Part shown: piece by piece, positions 54,701 to 64,000 of the stretch
How the letters are laid out: each line of letters starts with the position of its first letter
Numbering within the stretch: the stretch's first letter is position 1
DNA from: Prunella strophiata
Lineage: Eukaryota > Chordata > Aves > Passeriformes > Prunellidae
NCBI GenBank assembly: GCA_036583965.1
Contig: JAZBQD010000025.1
Span: forward strand, 14,653,145 to 14,717,144
Reading direction: 5' to 3'
Length of the DNA stretch: 64,000 nucleotides
Translations under genes and position numbers: made by a program
Notes under the pieces: generated by a model
The model's input: the letters and a program-made list of their open reading frames with translations, nothing else
Databases searched by the model: none
What the model was told of the DNA's origin: nothing

Positions 54701-56061
54701 GGTGGGATTGTTGGGGGGTCTGTGCCCCTGGGGGACCCTTCCCACTCAGGATATTCTGTGATTCCAGGGTTTTATGGTCTCAGCCCTGTGGTTCCTCCAT
54801 GCCAGTGGAATTTTTGCTGCTCCTGTGGGAATGTGGGATGACCAAAGCACGTGGACACGTGGGTGAAGAGCTCTAAGTGTGCTGTAGATGTGATTTTCCT
54901 GTAGAAACACATAGCTGGCTTTCAGAAAACCAAAAAGAGCTCAAACCACCCCCCAGTGCTGCTGCAGGGTGAGCAGGGCAGCTCTGAGCTCCATGGGCTG
55001 GGGGCTGAGTCTCCTCTGAGACCTTTGTGAAAGGAGAAATTTGGTGATTCACCAAAGCTTCCCCAAGAACAAACTGAAATCCCAGTGGGTCTAAAGGCTG
55101 TGCAGGTCAAAACCTGCCCAAATGCAGCCCTGGAGACTCCCTCCTGTGCCTCAGGAGGAGGAGGAGGAGGAGGATGTGTGGCAGGTGAGGCAGCTCTGGA
55201 GTGTGGAGCTCACCTCTCCCACCTCAGCAGCTTCCTCCTGGGATTGCTCCTCAGCTGAAGGATATGGGGCAAAAATAGACAAAGGTGCCTCAAAAGCTCT
55301 TAAAACAAGGGAGAAATGTCTGGTTGAGCTTGAGAAGCATTTGGTGTAAAGGATTTTCAAGGAAGGAAGGAGAACCAAGGAGGGAACCAAGGAACCAAAA
55401 GCACCTTTTTGGGCCCTGTGGTTTTGCCCTTTTCCCATTCTCTCTGAACACCCCAGCCCATCCTCAGCAGGTCTCAGAGTGCCCCTTGCTGCAGCACCCC
55501 CATCCCAACCCTTGCCTGATGTGATTCCCTCCCCCTCAGGCATTGTCTAATTGGGAAAATGTTTCAATTATACGGCCTAAATTTGTAACATGGAGCAGTT
55601 CATTATCACTGAATCCCTTAATTGGGCCCTCCTACCAGGCAGCCTATTACAGTTTCCCAATTAAGACAGGACCTCTTTAAAACCCATAAAAATAAACAAA
55701 TCCCTGGCAGAGCAGGCCCATGTTACAGGAGACACTGCCTGAAATGCTGCTTCAAGGCTAAGCAATAGTTTCATCACCAACCAAGTCCTAATTAACCCCT
55801 TTGTGCTGATTACTTATGTTCCCTTCAAGGAGAACAGACACAATTTGGGGTCAGCTCAAGAAATTCACTGTTATTTGCTCAAGTCTTTCTGATAAAGAGT
55901 AAAAAAGTTGGTTGCAAGGTGTTTCCTGCAGGGATTCCATAGGTAACTCTGCTTTTTTTGGTTGCAGGTAAAGGACCTAACAAAATACCTGGATCCCAGT
56001 GGATTGGGAGTTATCAGCTTTGAAGATTTCCATCGAGGCATCAGAGCCATCAAAAATGGAG
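36127..56061 (+). CDS. RAB11FIP3: RAB11FIP3, Rab11 family-interacting protein 3, first two coding exons (continues beyond window)
   Basis: Effector of Rab11 (and Arf6) on recycling endosomes, acting in cargo return and in delivering membrane to the midbody during cytokinesis. Exon 1 36127-36703; exon 2 55968-56061, leaving in phase 1. Exon 1 encodes a Pro/Glu-rich N-terminus dominated by about 100 residues of Glu-Pro-Glu-Leu/Asp-Leu repeats, then EF-hand 1 ([19 protein letters not shown], Asp at loop positions 1, 3, 5 and Glu at 12). Exon 2 gives [19 protein letters not shown] with a degenerate second EF-hand. The coiled coil and C-terminal Rab-binding domain are off the right edge. The ATG frame stops at 36514-36516, whereas the EF-hand frame has a TAG at 36437, so a one-base shift lies near 36451-36456. 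RAB11FIP4 is related, but position after DECR2 favours FIP3. Confidence 0.88.
36155..36500 (+). repeat. RAB11FIP3: Coding Glu-Pro-Glu-Leu minisatellite in RAB11FIP3 exon 1
   Basis: Units of gagctggaacc/cggagctggacctagaa recur about every 12-18 bases, in multiples of three except at the break, encoding [10 protein letters not shown] and DLEPE. Strong purine bias on the + strand. Copy number is probably variable. Confidence 0.85.
37000..37065 (+). mobile_element. Short CR1 3'-end fragment
   Basis: ggcagggcggtggaaccggg then ttcagggcctttccagccc resembles the last 60 bases of a CR1. Confidence 0.4.
38560..38730 (-). mobile_element. CR1-like fragment
   Basis: gcatccctggcagcgctgtc and agcaccctctgggggaagaa match, in reverse, the copy at 54460-54775. 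Confidence 0.65.
40422..40448 (+). repeat. Poly(T) run
   Basis: About 26 consecutive T after cagc; no recognised retrocopy on the minus strand. Confidence 0.9.
42045..42300 (+). mobile_element. CR1 copy
   Basis: gacaaggcatggagggacag to cttccaacccagccatgctg; internal deletion relative to other copies (the bagged grouping of caggccctggcac is missing). Confidence 0.8.
42515..42765 (-). mobile_element. CR1 copy
   Basis: ttcagggttggggtggaaag at the left edge then the standard reversed CR1 body. Confidence 0.8.
43158..43176 (+). repeat. Poly(T) run
   Basis: 19 consecutive T after taggggc. Confidence 0.9.
43590..43960 (-). mobile_element. CR1 copy
   Basis: tgagtccagctgctccatca, cacatccacgtgttttgtg and gaccacccttccatgaagga are reversed CR1 words, of the same subfamily as 16120-16575. 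Confidence 0.8.
44185..44285 (-). mobile_element. CR1 fragment
   Basis: Central 100 bases of the CR1 3' region (actgtcccaggctgctcc ... ctgggcaccctgtgcc), truncated at both sides. Confidence 0.75.
45590..46065 (+). mobile_element. Solo LTR of an endogenous retrovirus family, copy 1, with expanded AT microsatellite
   Basis: ctctgaacagagacatggtt, cctgggaagctcagaaag, gaatgtgttatggagattg and catggagtcaatgc align in order with the copy at 51290-51830. Regulatory LTR only; no viral coding region seen. Confidence 0.65.
45847..45997 (+). repeat. (TAATA)n pentanucleotide microsatellite
   Basis: About 30 uninterrupted 5-base units inside the LTR copy above. Confidence 0.97.
46735..47205 (+). mobile_element. 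CR1 copy
   Basis: One of the longest copies: ggacctggagctgctggag to ttccaacccaaataattcag. Confidence 0.85.
47341..47417 (+). repeat. 21/23-bp tandem repeat, about 3.5 copies
   Basis: Units aaatcctgggttcacac with either acacttac or ttac endings. Confidence 0.9.
49576..50183 (-). mobile_element. 608-bp solo LTR of an endogenous retrovirus
   Basis: On the minus strand it begins TGTGAAAAATGCATATT and ends GATGTTTTTCACA, i.e. TG...CA with inverted termini tgtgaaaaa/tttttcaca. It contains ATTAAA near the 3' end. Flanks (gtgat left, gtgtg right) do not form a clean target-site duplication. No coding remnant. Confidence 0.7.
50765..50905 (+). repeat. Polypyrimidine tract
   Basis: About 140 bases of T/C with rare A (ttttccttttttctttttt, then tttcccttttccc). 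Encodes only low-complexity Phe/Ser or Lys-Glu frames. Confidence 0.9.
51290..51830 (+). mobile_element. Solo LTR, copy 2, with expanded AT microsatellite
   Basis: ctctgaacatgattccttca, ctcctgggaagctgaaaagg, gtggaatgtgtttggaggtt, aagctgtatcaggactctgg and catggagtcagaggcatc; the same LTR family as 45590-46065. Confidence 0.65.
51585..51793 (+). repeat. (AATAT)n microsatellite, interrupted on the left
   Basis: Pure array from about 51680 to 51790, degenerate from 51585 to 51680. Confidence 0.95.
52130..52510 (-). mobile_element. AT-rich LTR-like segment
   Basis: Contains a near-duplicate of aatttaatataaatacaaaa (52175 and 52210) and an AT-rich body between GC-richer flanks. Family not identified. 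Confidence 0.35.
53125..53470 (-). mobile_element. CR1 copy
   Basis: Reversed CR1 missing its last bases: starts atcccaggctgctccaag and ends near gctccagagcagggggctcc. Confidence 0.8.
53930..54135. promoter_or_regulatory. Possible enhancer with GATA palindrome and E-boxes
   Basis: GTTATCT-ctgtacac-AGATAAC at 53995-54016 gives two opposed GATA sites; CAGCTG at 54042-54047 and 54049-54054; TAATCC-like homeobox words nearby. Free of repeats. Function is a guess from motif content. Confidence 0.35.
54235..54450 (-). mobile_element. CR1-like fragment (left half of opposed pair)
   Basis: cacagaatctcaggttagc and gagatcatggagcccaacc are a reversed CR1 terminus. It abuts an oppositely oriented copy. 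Confidence 0.65.
54460..54775 (+). mobile_element. CR1-like fragment (right half of opposed pair)
   Basis: gacaggatccagggaacagc to actcaggatattctgtgatt; each of the two fragments has its own 3' end, so this is two insertions rather than one inverted element. Confidence 0.65.
55968..56061 (+). CDS. RAB11FIP3: RAB11FIP3 exon 2
   Basis: 31 codons plus one base: [19 protein letters not shown] then [12 protein letters not shown], nearly identical to the family. Second EF-hand loop ([12 protein letters not shown]) lacks several calcium ligands. Acceptor ggttgcag, donor gtgagc. Confidence 0.94.
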
Positions 56062-56464
56062 GTGAGCTTCCTGCTGTGCTGTGGGTGAGGATGGGACCTG
56101 GCCACATTTAACACCACAGCTGAGCTGAGAAGATTGTTCAAAGAGAAGGAAAAGCTTGGGGAAAACCATCTGGGTTTGGTTTTCTGAGAGTTCCTGCTCT
56201 GTGCTGGGTGGAAGGGAAGGGGGAGAGGTTGGGGACATTTCATAAGGGTTGGAAAAGGTGGTCCAGCAGTCGTGGTGGTGGCTCCATGTTTTGTTGTTTA
56301 TCAGGAAACTTCCTTCCTACAAAGAGACATCACTGGGAAATCATTTCCTCCTGGTTTGGTGTCTCTCACCTGTGGTTTTGGGGGTTCTTGCTCTGCTGGA
56401 GGGGCTGCCATGCTGCTGGAGGTGTCTGTGTGCTGCTGGCTGTGGCATCTTCCAAACACTGGCA

Positions 56465-56550
56465 CTGAGCATGGAATGGTTTGGCTTGGGAGGGCTTTAA
56501 CACTCATCTCATAGCACCCCTGCCATGGGCAGGGCCACCTTCCACTGGAA
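56465..56550 (-). mobile_element. Short CR1 fragment
   Basis: gagcatggaatggtttggct then catgggcagggccaccttcc. Confidence 0.65.
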
Positions 56551-57234
56551 TGGGAATTACCATGCATTTACCAATGTATTGATGAATTTACCAATGCATT
56601 TATAACCTTCACTCCAAATGTTTGGAGGATCAGCATGCTCAGATGGTTTTTAGCAAGCAGCACATGAAACCAGAACTTTCAGCTCCCTGGCTGGAGTCAG
56701 GATGAGGTTCAAACAGGCCAGTGCCAATCCCCACGTGGCTCCTGAGGGCTTCTTGCAAGTTTCTTCTCTTCTTCCAGAGCAGTAGCTTGGTGAAATGTGA
56801 GGTATTTTTTTGGCTGGTTGCCATTTGAACCCCTTTGCTGCAGAAAAGGTGTTTTTTCAGTTGTTTTTTGTTTGGGATTTCTCTCAGAGTGTTAGAAGGT
56901 CATTTTGGGCCAGGCATGTTGTTATGGGCAGGGTGTGAGAAATCTGGGAATCTCTCTTCTGAGTAGCTGGAGTTGTGAGTGTGCAAATGTGAATTATCAT
57001 CCTTGCACAATAGTCAGCTCTGCTCAGAGATGCTTACCTGGGATTCCAGCCCTGCTGCCAGCCCTGCACATGGAGTGTGCTGCAAGGATGGGAAAGAACC
57101 ATCCTTCCCATACAAACTGTGCTGTCCCACGAGTTAAAACCCCTCACAGCAAATTTTTCTTCTGTTCTTCTGTCAGTTGTCCATCCCTCCTCCTTCTCCC
57201 CAGTTCCACCCCCACGTTGTTTATTTACTGCAAG

Positions 57235-57350
57235 GGTGCTGAGGCCCTGGCACAGGGTGCCCAGAGCAGCTGTGGCTGTCCCTGGATCCCTGGCAGTGTC
57301 CAAGGCCAGGCTGGATGGGGCTTGGAGCAGCCTGGGACAGGGGAAGGTGT
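57235..57350 (+). mobile_element. Short CR1 fragment
   Basis: gaggccctggcacagggtgc to cctgggacaggggaaggtg; body only, no 3' end. Confidence 0.75.
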
Positions 57351-57474
57351 TGGAGTTGGAATGGGATTCAAAAGTTACCCAAAATGGAGGAAGGGATGCC
57401 CAAATGCTGCAAAAATGCAGCTGCAGAAAAGGTGATTGTGGGATTGGGACTCTCCAGGCCTTGAGCTCCTCTTG

Positions 57475-57610
57475 AGAATCCTGAGCTGGAAAGGACTGAG
57501 GGGATCATCCAGTCCCACTCCTGGCCCTGCACAGACCCCCAACAACCTCACCCTGTGCAGCCCTGGCAGTGCTGTCCAAACCCTTGGAGCTTTGAGCTCC
57601 CTTCCCATCC
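57475..57610 (-). mobile_element. Short CR1-like fragment
   Basis: tgagctggaaaggactgagg then cctcaccctgtgcagccctg. Confidence 0.55.
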
Positions 57611-58740
57611 AAACCCCTCCAGGATGATTTGAGCTCAGGGCTGCAGTGTTTTATGGCAGCTCCCAAGTTTCCTGAGCAATTCCCAGCTGCCAGGAAGCAG
57701 GAGGACCTGCAGCACACTATTAATTTGTAATAAATTGCCATTGGAGTAGAGCACTTGTGAAAGCCCAGGCTCGTGTTTCTCCTCAATAATTCATCACTTT
57801 GGTGTTGTGTTCTATTAATTGAATGGGAAAAGCAGATCCAGGCAAAGCTTTTAGGGGTTCTATTTATTAAATTTGAAAGAGATTGATATGTGTTTATTAC
57901 AGTGGTTAGGAAGGGCTGAGCTCTCTAACAACACATGGCATTAAATGGTTATACAAGAAGCCCAGGGCAGGGAGCAGAGGAGGTTCTCTGAGTCTCACAG
58001 CTGAGCATTGCTCACACTGAAGCCATCTGAAGGATTTGCTGCTGCTCTTGAGACAGTCAATATTGATCATCCCTTTGTAACCAGAGCAGAGGTCAATCTG
58101 CTGCTGGGTGTCCCCTTTAACAAGGTTTGTTAATTAGCTGGGCCTATTTTTAGTCAGGGAGGGCTCTGCTGGGTTTCTTGGTGCTCTGCAATTCTTGGGT
58201 CAGTCACAGAAGTGAGAGCTGGTGTCAGCTTGGACCTTCTGGTGTCTGTGTTAATGCAGGGTTTATTTCTGGGGGTGTTCCACTCTTCTCTCCCTCTCCC
58301 CTCCCTGGAGAACTCCCTTGGGAGAGCAGCTGGGATTTGCCTGGAGCCTGCCAAACTGAAGGTGCAGTTACAAACCCAAGAGCCAAATTTCCTCTGGCAG
58401 CTGCATTTCTCACAAGTGCTTCGTGTCCACTTGGCCTTTCCATGCAGGATGCTGAGCTCCCTGTCCTGTCCCTGTGCCAGAGCATGTCCCACTGCCTGAG
58501 GAGCACACTGATCCTGCTGCTTGCTCTGCCTCCAGCCTGGAGCAGGAACCTCTGGAACCCTCACACAAAGCCCCAGGGCACCTCTGCCCTGCCATGGGCC
58601 AGCTCTGCCTCTGTCTGCCCAGGCAGTGCTGACTGAGGGGGCAGAGCAAAGGGATTTGGGGCTTTAAGGAGAGGTTTTAGCCACTGCTGGCTGCTCCTGC
58701 CCTCCCACAGTGGGAGGGTGCTGGATGGGAAAGGGTGCTT

Positions 58741-60005
58741 CTTATGGATGTAGTTTTTTTGTAGGTTCTCATGGATAGTTTTTTGTAGGTTCTCCTGCTT
58801 TTTTTTTTTTTTTTTTGTAGGTTCTCATGGATAGTTTTTTGTAGATTCTCATGAATGTAGTTTTTTGTAGGTTCTCCTGGATTTTTTTTGTAGATTCTTA
58901 TGGATGTAGTTTTTTGTAGGTTCTCATGGATGTAGTTTTTTGTAGGTTCTCATGGATGTAGTTTTTAGTAGATTCTCATGGATAGTTTTTTGTAGGTTCT
59001 CATGAATGTAGTTTTTAGTAGATTCTCATGGATGTAGTTTTTTGTAGGTTCTCATGGATGTAGTTTTTTGTAGGTTCTCATGGATGTAGTTTTTTGTAGA
59101 TTCTTATGGATGTAGTTTTTTGTAGGTTCTCATGAATGTAGTTTTTTGTAGATTCTTATGGATGTAGTTTTTTGTAGGTTCTCATGGATGTAGTTTTTTG
59201 TAGATTCTTATGGATGTAGGTTTTTTTTAGGTTCTCATGGATGTAGCTTTTTGTAGGTTCTCCTGGATAGTTTTTTGTAGGTTTTCATGGATGTAGGGTT
59301 TTTTTTAAGTTCTCATGGATAGTTTTTGTAGGTTTTCATGGATGTAGTTTTTTGTAGATTTTCATGAATGTGGTTTTTTGTATGTTCTCATGGATGTAGT
59401 TTTTTGTAGATTCTTATGGATGTAGTTTTTTTGTAGGTTCTCCTGGATAGTTTTTTTTTAGGTTCTCATGGATATAGTTTTTTGTAGATTCTTATGGATA
59501 GTTTTTTGTAGGTTCTCATGGATAGTTTTTTGTAGATTCACATGAATGTCATTTTTTTCAGGTTCTCGTGAATGAAGTTTTTTTTATGGATATAGGTTTT
59601 TTGTAGATTTTCATGGATGTAGCTTTTTTGTAGGTTCTCATGGATATAGTCTCTCATAGGTTCTCATGGATGTAGTTTCTTGTAGGTTCTCATGGATTTT
59701 TTTTGTAGGTTCTCATGGATGTAGTTTTTTGTCTGTTGTCATGGGTAGTTTTTAGTAGGTTCTCCTGGATAGTTTTTTGTAGGTTTTCATGGATGTAGTT
59801 TTTTGTAGGTTCTCCTGGACAGTTTTTTTTTTAGGTTCTCATGGATAGTTTTTTGTAGGTTCTCATGAATGTAGGTTTTTTGTAGGTTCTCCTGGATTTT
59901 TTTTGTAGATTCTCATGGATGTAGGTTTTTTGTAGGTTCTCCTGGATAGTTTTTTTGTAGGTTCTCCTGGATAGTTTTTTGTAGGTTGTCATGGATGTAG
60001 GTTTG
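58741..60005 (+). repeat. 24-26-bp T-rich minisatellite, about 50 copies
   Basis: Units of gatgtagttttttg + taggttctcatg with two-base (gatag) and cctgg variants, over 1.26 kb. No open frame. Confidence 0.97.
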
Positions 60006-60649
60006 GGGGTTTTTTTATGCCTGCAGTGTGGATGGCCAAGGAGGGATTCCAGAGGGTTTCCCTGCTCTGGGAGGTGCTGAGCCTGTGCCTCTCAGTGGCT
60101 GAGCTCTGTTCCCAGGCCCCTTGTCCTTCCCTGCCAGCCTTAGGGAGCCTTACAAAAAAAGATTAGGCCAAAGAATAGACCAAGAAACACTTGCAGTGTA
60201 TTTTAATTAGGAAATAGCTGGCTTCTGATTGTGATGGTGTGAATTATAACATCTGTATTGTCTCACCCTTCACATGAGACTAAAAATGGAATAAAAGTTT
60301 TTATTTGCCCCATCTCTGGGTCAGAAAAAGGCTCATCTGACAGGATCCCCTTGTCCTTCCCTGCTCCACAGGGAGTGGCTTGCCTGCTTTTAAATGTGTG
60401 TGGATGGTGCCTGGGGGACTGGCCAGGCTGCACAGCACAGGGGGAATGAGGATCCAGCACTGGCAGCGTGTCAGGGGGGATAAATAACTCTGAGAAGTGC
60501 AATTTTACAGCCTTGCATTGTAAAACTTGAGAAACTGATAATGGAGGGGAGGCAGTAATGAAGGAGAGTGTGATGCTTAAAAAAGGTGGGGTTTGAGGCC
60601 TGGAGAATTCTCAGCCAGAGGAGGATCTGGTGCATCTGGCTAGCATTGC

Positions 60650-61120
60650 TGAATTAAGCTTTTATTTTTTTGGCTTAGAGATGGGGTAACTGAGAGGTGT
60701 TTTAAAAACTTTTATTTTATTTTCAGTCTTATGTGAAGGATGAGACAATACAGATGTTATAGTTTATGCTATTCTAATCAGATGCTAATTATTTATTAAT
60801 TATCATGCATTATAAGCATTTTTTGGTCTATCAGATTTTGTTACACTGTACTATAAATGTCTTAATGCTAATAATTTAAAATTATTCTTCATGTATCTTG
60901 CTACAATGTATCTTTTATAGTTCAGTTTCTCTAAAGTATCTAGTTTTACTTGTAAGGTTATTTTTTTAAACTTGTTTCCAGTTCTATTTCTCTCTTAATA
61001 GTGTCTGTCTTATTCTATGGTATTTCTAAGTTAGTATTTTTTATGGCAAGGTTTGTATACAGATGTATACTATGTGAGCCTTCTGTCAGGCTTTGAGAAT
61101 TCTCTACAAATTCATTTCCC
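60650..61120 (-). mobile_element. AT-rich LTR-like segment
   Basis: Sharp AT-rich island in intron 2; general look resembles the block at 6500-6950. No recognised termini. Confidence 0.35.
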
Positions 61121-62339
61121 ACATTTCCCTCTTTTTCTTGAATGGAAAAAAAAAAATATTTCCCACAACCATCAGTGAGATCTGAGGGAAAAGGAGCAGG
61201 GAGGGAGCCAGAGTGACTGCTGCCTCATCATGGTGAGGAGCCCATGGAGAAACAGGAGCCAGGGGTCACATCCCAGCCCCTTGGAAAGCTCAGCCTGGCG
61301 GGAAGGAGGCAGTTTGTGTGGCAAGGAGCTGCCCTGGGCTGGGACAGTGACATTCCTGGGGGCTGGAATCACAAGCTGCTGGACCAAGGAGCAGCTCTGC
61401 TCCTCTGAGCTGGAGGGGGAGGTTGGTGGCAAACACAAAGCATGGGCTGGGTCAGCCACAGGTGGGTGCCCTTGAGAGTCCTGCCCTTGTCCAGGTATTG
61501 AAAACCTTCTAAGCTTCAGAAAAAAAAACCCTGGTTTTTCTGCAGGGGTCTCTCAGCACTCAGCAGGACAAACTGAGCATCTCTGCTCACCCTGCAGCTC
61601 ACAAGGGTAAGGAACAAGCTGTGTCATTCACACATCCTAGGAGCTCAAACATCTGTAACAGCTGTCTCCCAGGGAAGGGGCTCTGGGGGTGCCCCTGCTC
61701 ACAGGGGGGCTGCTGGGGGTGCCAGCTTAGGGAGCTCTGTGCCAGGCAGGGAAAGGTGCACTCCTGGAGCTCCCAGCCTCATCCAGCCCTTCTGCCTTGG
61801 CTTCTGATCCCTGAACAAAGGGGCCCCTGTGCCATGAGAACACACAGGGCATCCAGGGAGGGGTGGATGTGTCCAGGAGCTCTGGGAGGGCCCAAGGATG
61901 AAAATAGTCACAGCTCTTTTTTTTAATTACTGTTTGTTTTTAAATGCTTCAACTAAAAGTCTGTTGGATTTAGGGAGATGGAAAATCCAACACCCAAACC
62001 TGGAAACTCTGAGTTCCTGTTTGCAAGGAGGAAGACCTGGGAGAGCCCTGGCAGTGCCAGCTTTGGAGGAGCTGGGTCACAAACCCACTGTGCCAAGGGA
62101 AAGATACTCCAGGGGCTGAATAAGAGGCTTGGAGCACGAGGAGCACCTTCAGCTCCCCAGAGGCACTTCCAAAGGCTGGCTGGAGGGAAGAGCCTGGAGC
62201 AGGCAGAGCAGGATGCTGAGCAGCAAATACAGGGCAGGGGGGTCAGGCTGTGGCTCTGCCCAGAGCCTGCTGTTCCTAATGGAGCTGGATGAGCCTTTGT
62301 GGGGCTGCAGCTCTCCTATCCCCATCCCAGAGCATCCCT

Positions 62340-62878
62340 GGCAGGATCTCAGGGGCAGTTTCCAGGGTTTCTGCTCTCTGATCCCAGAGAATCCCTGGGA
62401 GGATCTCAGGGGGCATTTCCAGGGTTTCTGCTCTCTGATCCCAGAGCATCCCTGGGAGGATCTTGGGGCATTTCCAGGGTTTCTGCTCTCTGATCCTGGA
62501 GCATCCCTGGCAGGATCTCAGGGGGCATTCCCAGGGTTTCTGCTCTCTGATCCTGGAGCATCCCTGGCAGGATCTCAGGGGCATTCCCAGGGTTTCTGCT
62601 CTCTGATCCTGAAGCATCCCTGGGAGGATCTTGGGGCATTTCCAGGGTTTCTGCTCTCTGATCCTGGAGCATTCCTGGGATGATCTCAGGGGGCATTTCC
62701 AGGGTTTCTGCTCTCTGATCCCAGAGAATCCCTGGGAGGATCTTGGGGCATTTCCAGGGTTTCTGCTCTCTGATCCCAGAGAATCCCTGGGAGGATCTTG
62801 GGGCATTTCCAGGGTTTCTGCTCTCTGATCCCGGAGCATCCCTGGGAGGATCTCAGGAGGAGTTCCCAGGGTTTCTGC
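62340..62878 (+). repeat. 57-bp minisatellite, about 10 copies
   Basis: Units start ggatctcagggggcatttcc and include gggtttctgctctctgatcc; lengths 54-57, divisible by three, which keeps frames open on both strands (e.g. 62276-62839 minus). Confidence 0.95.
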
Positions 62879-62987
62879 AGCCCTGTCCAGAAAGGTTGGT
62901 GAGCTCCTGGCAGCTGAGTGTCAGCTGGGAATTTCCTGAGAGGAAAGCTCACATGCAGCCCCTCTCTGAATGAGGGGTGTGAGGGTT

Positions 62988-63148
62988 GTACCTTGTGGGA
63001 AAAATAGTAAAGGTAGGAAGAGGCAGAACCCAATCCACCAATTTTTAGGCATTTTTTCAAATAACACACAGGTGAAACTGAAAGGAAATCCCCCTGTTTT
63101 AATGAGAAGCCCTGAGCTTCTCACCTTTACTATTTTTCCCACGGTACC
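62988..63148. repeat. Foldback (inverted) repeat, about 160 bp
   Basis: Perfect 20-base inverted arms gtgggaaaaatagtaaaggt at 62995-63014 and its reverse complement at 63123-63142; gtacc extends both arms outward with a two-base offset. Loop about 108 bases. Confidence 0.8.
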
Positions 63149-64000
63149 TTAAAGGCTTGGAGCCAGGAGGGAGCTGCACATCAGCTCCCAAAACCAGATC
63201 CACGGAGTTATTCACGTGCAGGCTGTGCTCCACATTCCCTGCTCCCACTGCTCAGGCTGTGACAGTGCCCAGATGCCACCTCAGAGCCCAGCATGCCCAG
63301 AAGCCACTCAGTGCCACTCAGAGCCACTGCAGGGCAGCAGGTGGTGGCTCAGGAGAGCCAGGCTGGCTGCCCTGGTGACCTGGATCCCGCTGGCTCCACG
63401 GGGCATTCCCAGGTGTTGGATACCCTGTAAGGTAACCCCTGTTTGCTTTGTGTGGAGGATTTTTTCCCCCCTCTGTAGGATCTGCATTGCAGATGGGTTT
63501 TGCTACGCAAAAGGAAAGCTTCCCTTGCCCAGGGATAATTCCAGAAGCCAAAGCTTGCATTCCCTTCCACTCCCAATGCCACAGTTATTTCTGTGTGCAT
63601 CCTCAGCTCTTTCTGCCCCTCCTGCCTGCTGGAGGTGCAGTGGGTTTGCAGCAGGGGGTGGCCAGGCCCAGCTGAATATTCCAGGCATTGCTTTTGAGAA
63701 GGAAAGCCCTGCCCAGGGCTCAGCAGATGGAGGCAGAGCTCATGTGCACGTTTGACTAAACCTGGTGAGTATCTGGCAGCGCTTTGAGCACTTCCTACGT
63801 TCCCCTGGGATCTGCTGATCCCTGGATTCATGCAGCACTGCTGCAGTGGAGACCTCCCTGCTGCTCCTGCTGCTCCTAACCCTGGCTGGAGCATCATCCA
63901 CAGGGACACAGCTCCTCTGATGGCTGAAGGTAGGACAGATGCCTCTTTGTGTACAGCTGGTGTGCAGGGAACAGGGGCTGCTGTGAATGGGAAATCAAGA

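Larger units (their letters stand above)
36704..55967 (+). other. RAB11FIP3: RAB11FIP3 intron 1 (19.3 kb)
   Basis: Bounded by gtgagc and ttgcag. Holds the CR1, LTR, microsatellite and minisatellite features listed separately. Stretches without a recognised element: 37070-38550, 38730-40420, 40450-42040, 44290-45580, 47420-49570, 50190-50760, 52520-53120 and 54780-55960. Within these, 53930-54135 and 55540-55835 look like possible conserved noncoding DNA because of low repeat content and dense homeobox/GATA/E-box-like words. No additional spliceable exon was recognised. Confidence 0.75.
56062..64000 (+). other. RAB11FIP3: RAB11FIP3 intron 2 (runs off window)
   Basis: Nearly 8 kb without a recognisable next exon. 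Contains three CR1 fragments, a 1.26-kb T-rich minisatellite, an AT-rich LTR-like block, a 57-bp minisatellite and a foldback repeat. 57620-58740, 60010-60650, 61120-62330 and 63150-64000 show no identified feature. Confidence 0.7.

Noticed and set aside
54235..54775. Single CR1 with an inverted 5' end
   Set aside because: Both halves have their own 3' terminus, so two insertions are more likely.
62276..62839. 187-codon minus-strand repetitive open frame
   Set aside because: Created by a minisatellite whose period is divisible by three; no start context or homologue recognised.

Overview
This is vertebrate nuclear DNA, most likely from a bird and probably a songbird. Coding sequence is split into short exons with GT-AG introns. 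About two dozen interspersed repeats resemble the 3' ends of CR1 LINEs, which dominate avian genomes. There are also several LTR-type elements, many GC-rich minisatellites, and CpG-rich promoters packed 1-2 kb apart as on avian microchromosomes. All four recognised genes lie on the + strand.

Layout. (1) Positions 1-22300 hold the last 15 coding exons of XPO6 (exportin-6, the nuclear exporter of profilin-actin), giving about 680 C-terminal residues; the 5' half lies left of the window. Its introns carry CR1 copies, LTR-like segments, a 21-bp minisatellite and two nearly identical 396-bp direct repeats. (2) 22300-24100 is intergenic with one CR1. (3) 24266-26243 is NME4 (mitochondrial nucleoside diphosphate kinase), five exons. 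(4) 26290-27650 is a dense minisatellite field. (5) 27792-32018 is DECR2 (peroxisomal 2,4-dienoyl-CoA reductase), eight exons, complete at 293 residues and ending in the peroxisomal signal AKL; its 3' UTR probably runs to about 33915 across a CR1. (6) 33920-35640 is intergenic with minisatellites. (7) From 36127 to beyond the right edge is RAB11FIP3 (Rab11 effector). Only its first two coding exons are present, separated by a 19-kb intron; the rest is off the right edge.

NME4, DECR2 and RAB11FIP3 in the same order and orientation is the arrangement known from human 16p13.3. XPO6, which in human lies far away on chromosome 16, is here the immediate upstream neighbour. The four genes do not form a pathway; they act in nuclear export, mitochondrial nucleotide metabolism, peroxisomal beta-oxidation and endosomal recycling.

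Two coding problems stand out. NME4 exon 1 does not join exon 2 in frame, and RAB11FIP3 exon 1 needs a one-base shift inside an acidic Glu-Pro-Glu-Leu repeat. Both are in C/G-rich sequence and could be assembly errors. I found no tRNA, rRNA, CRISPR array or unknown multi-gene system. The less ordinary material is repeat biology (intragenic duplication, LTR-seeded microsatellites, a foldback element, an E-box minisatellite) and a possible GATA/E-box enhancer.
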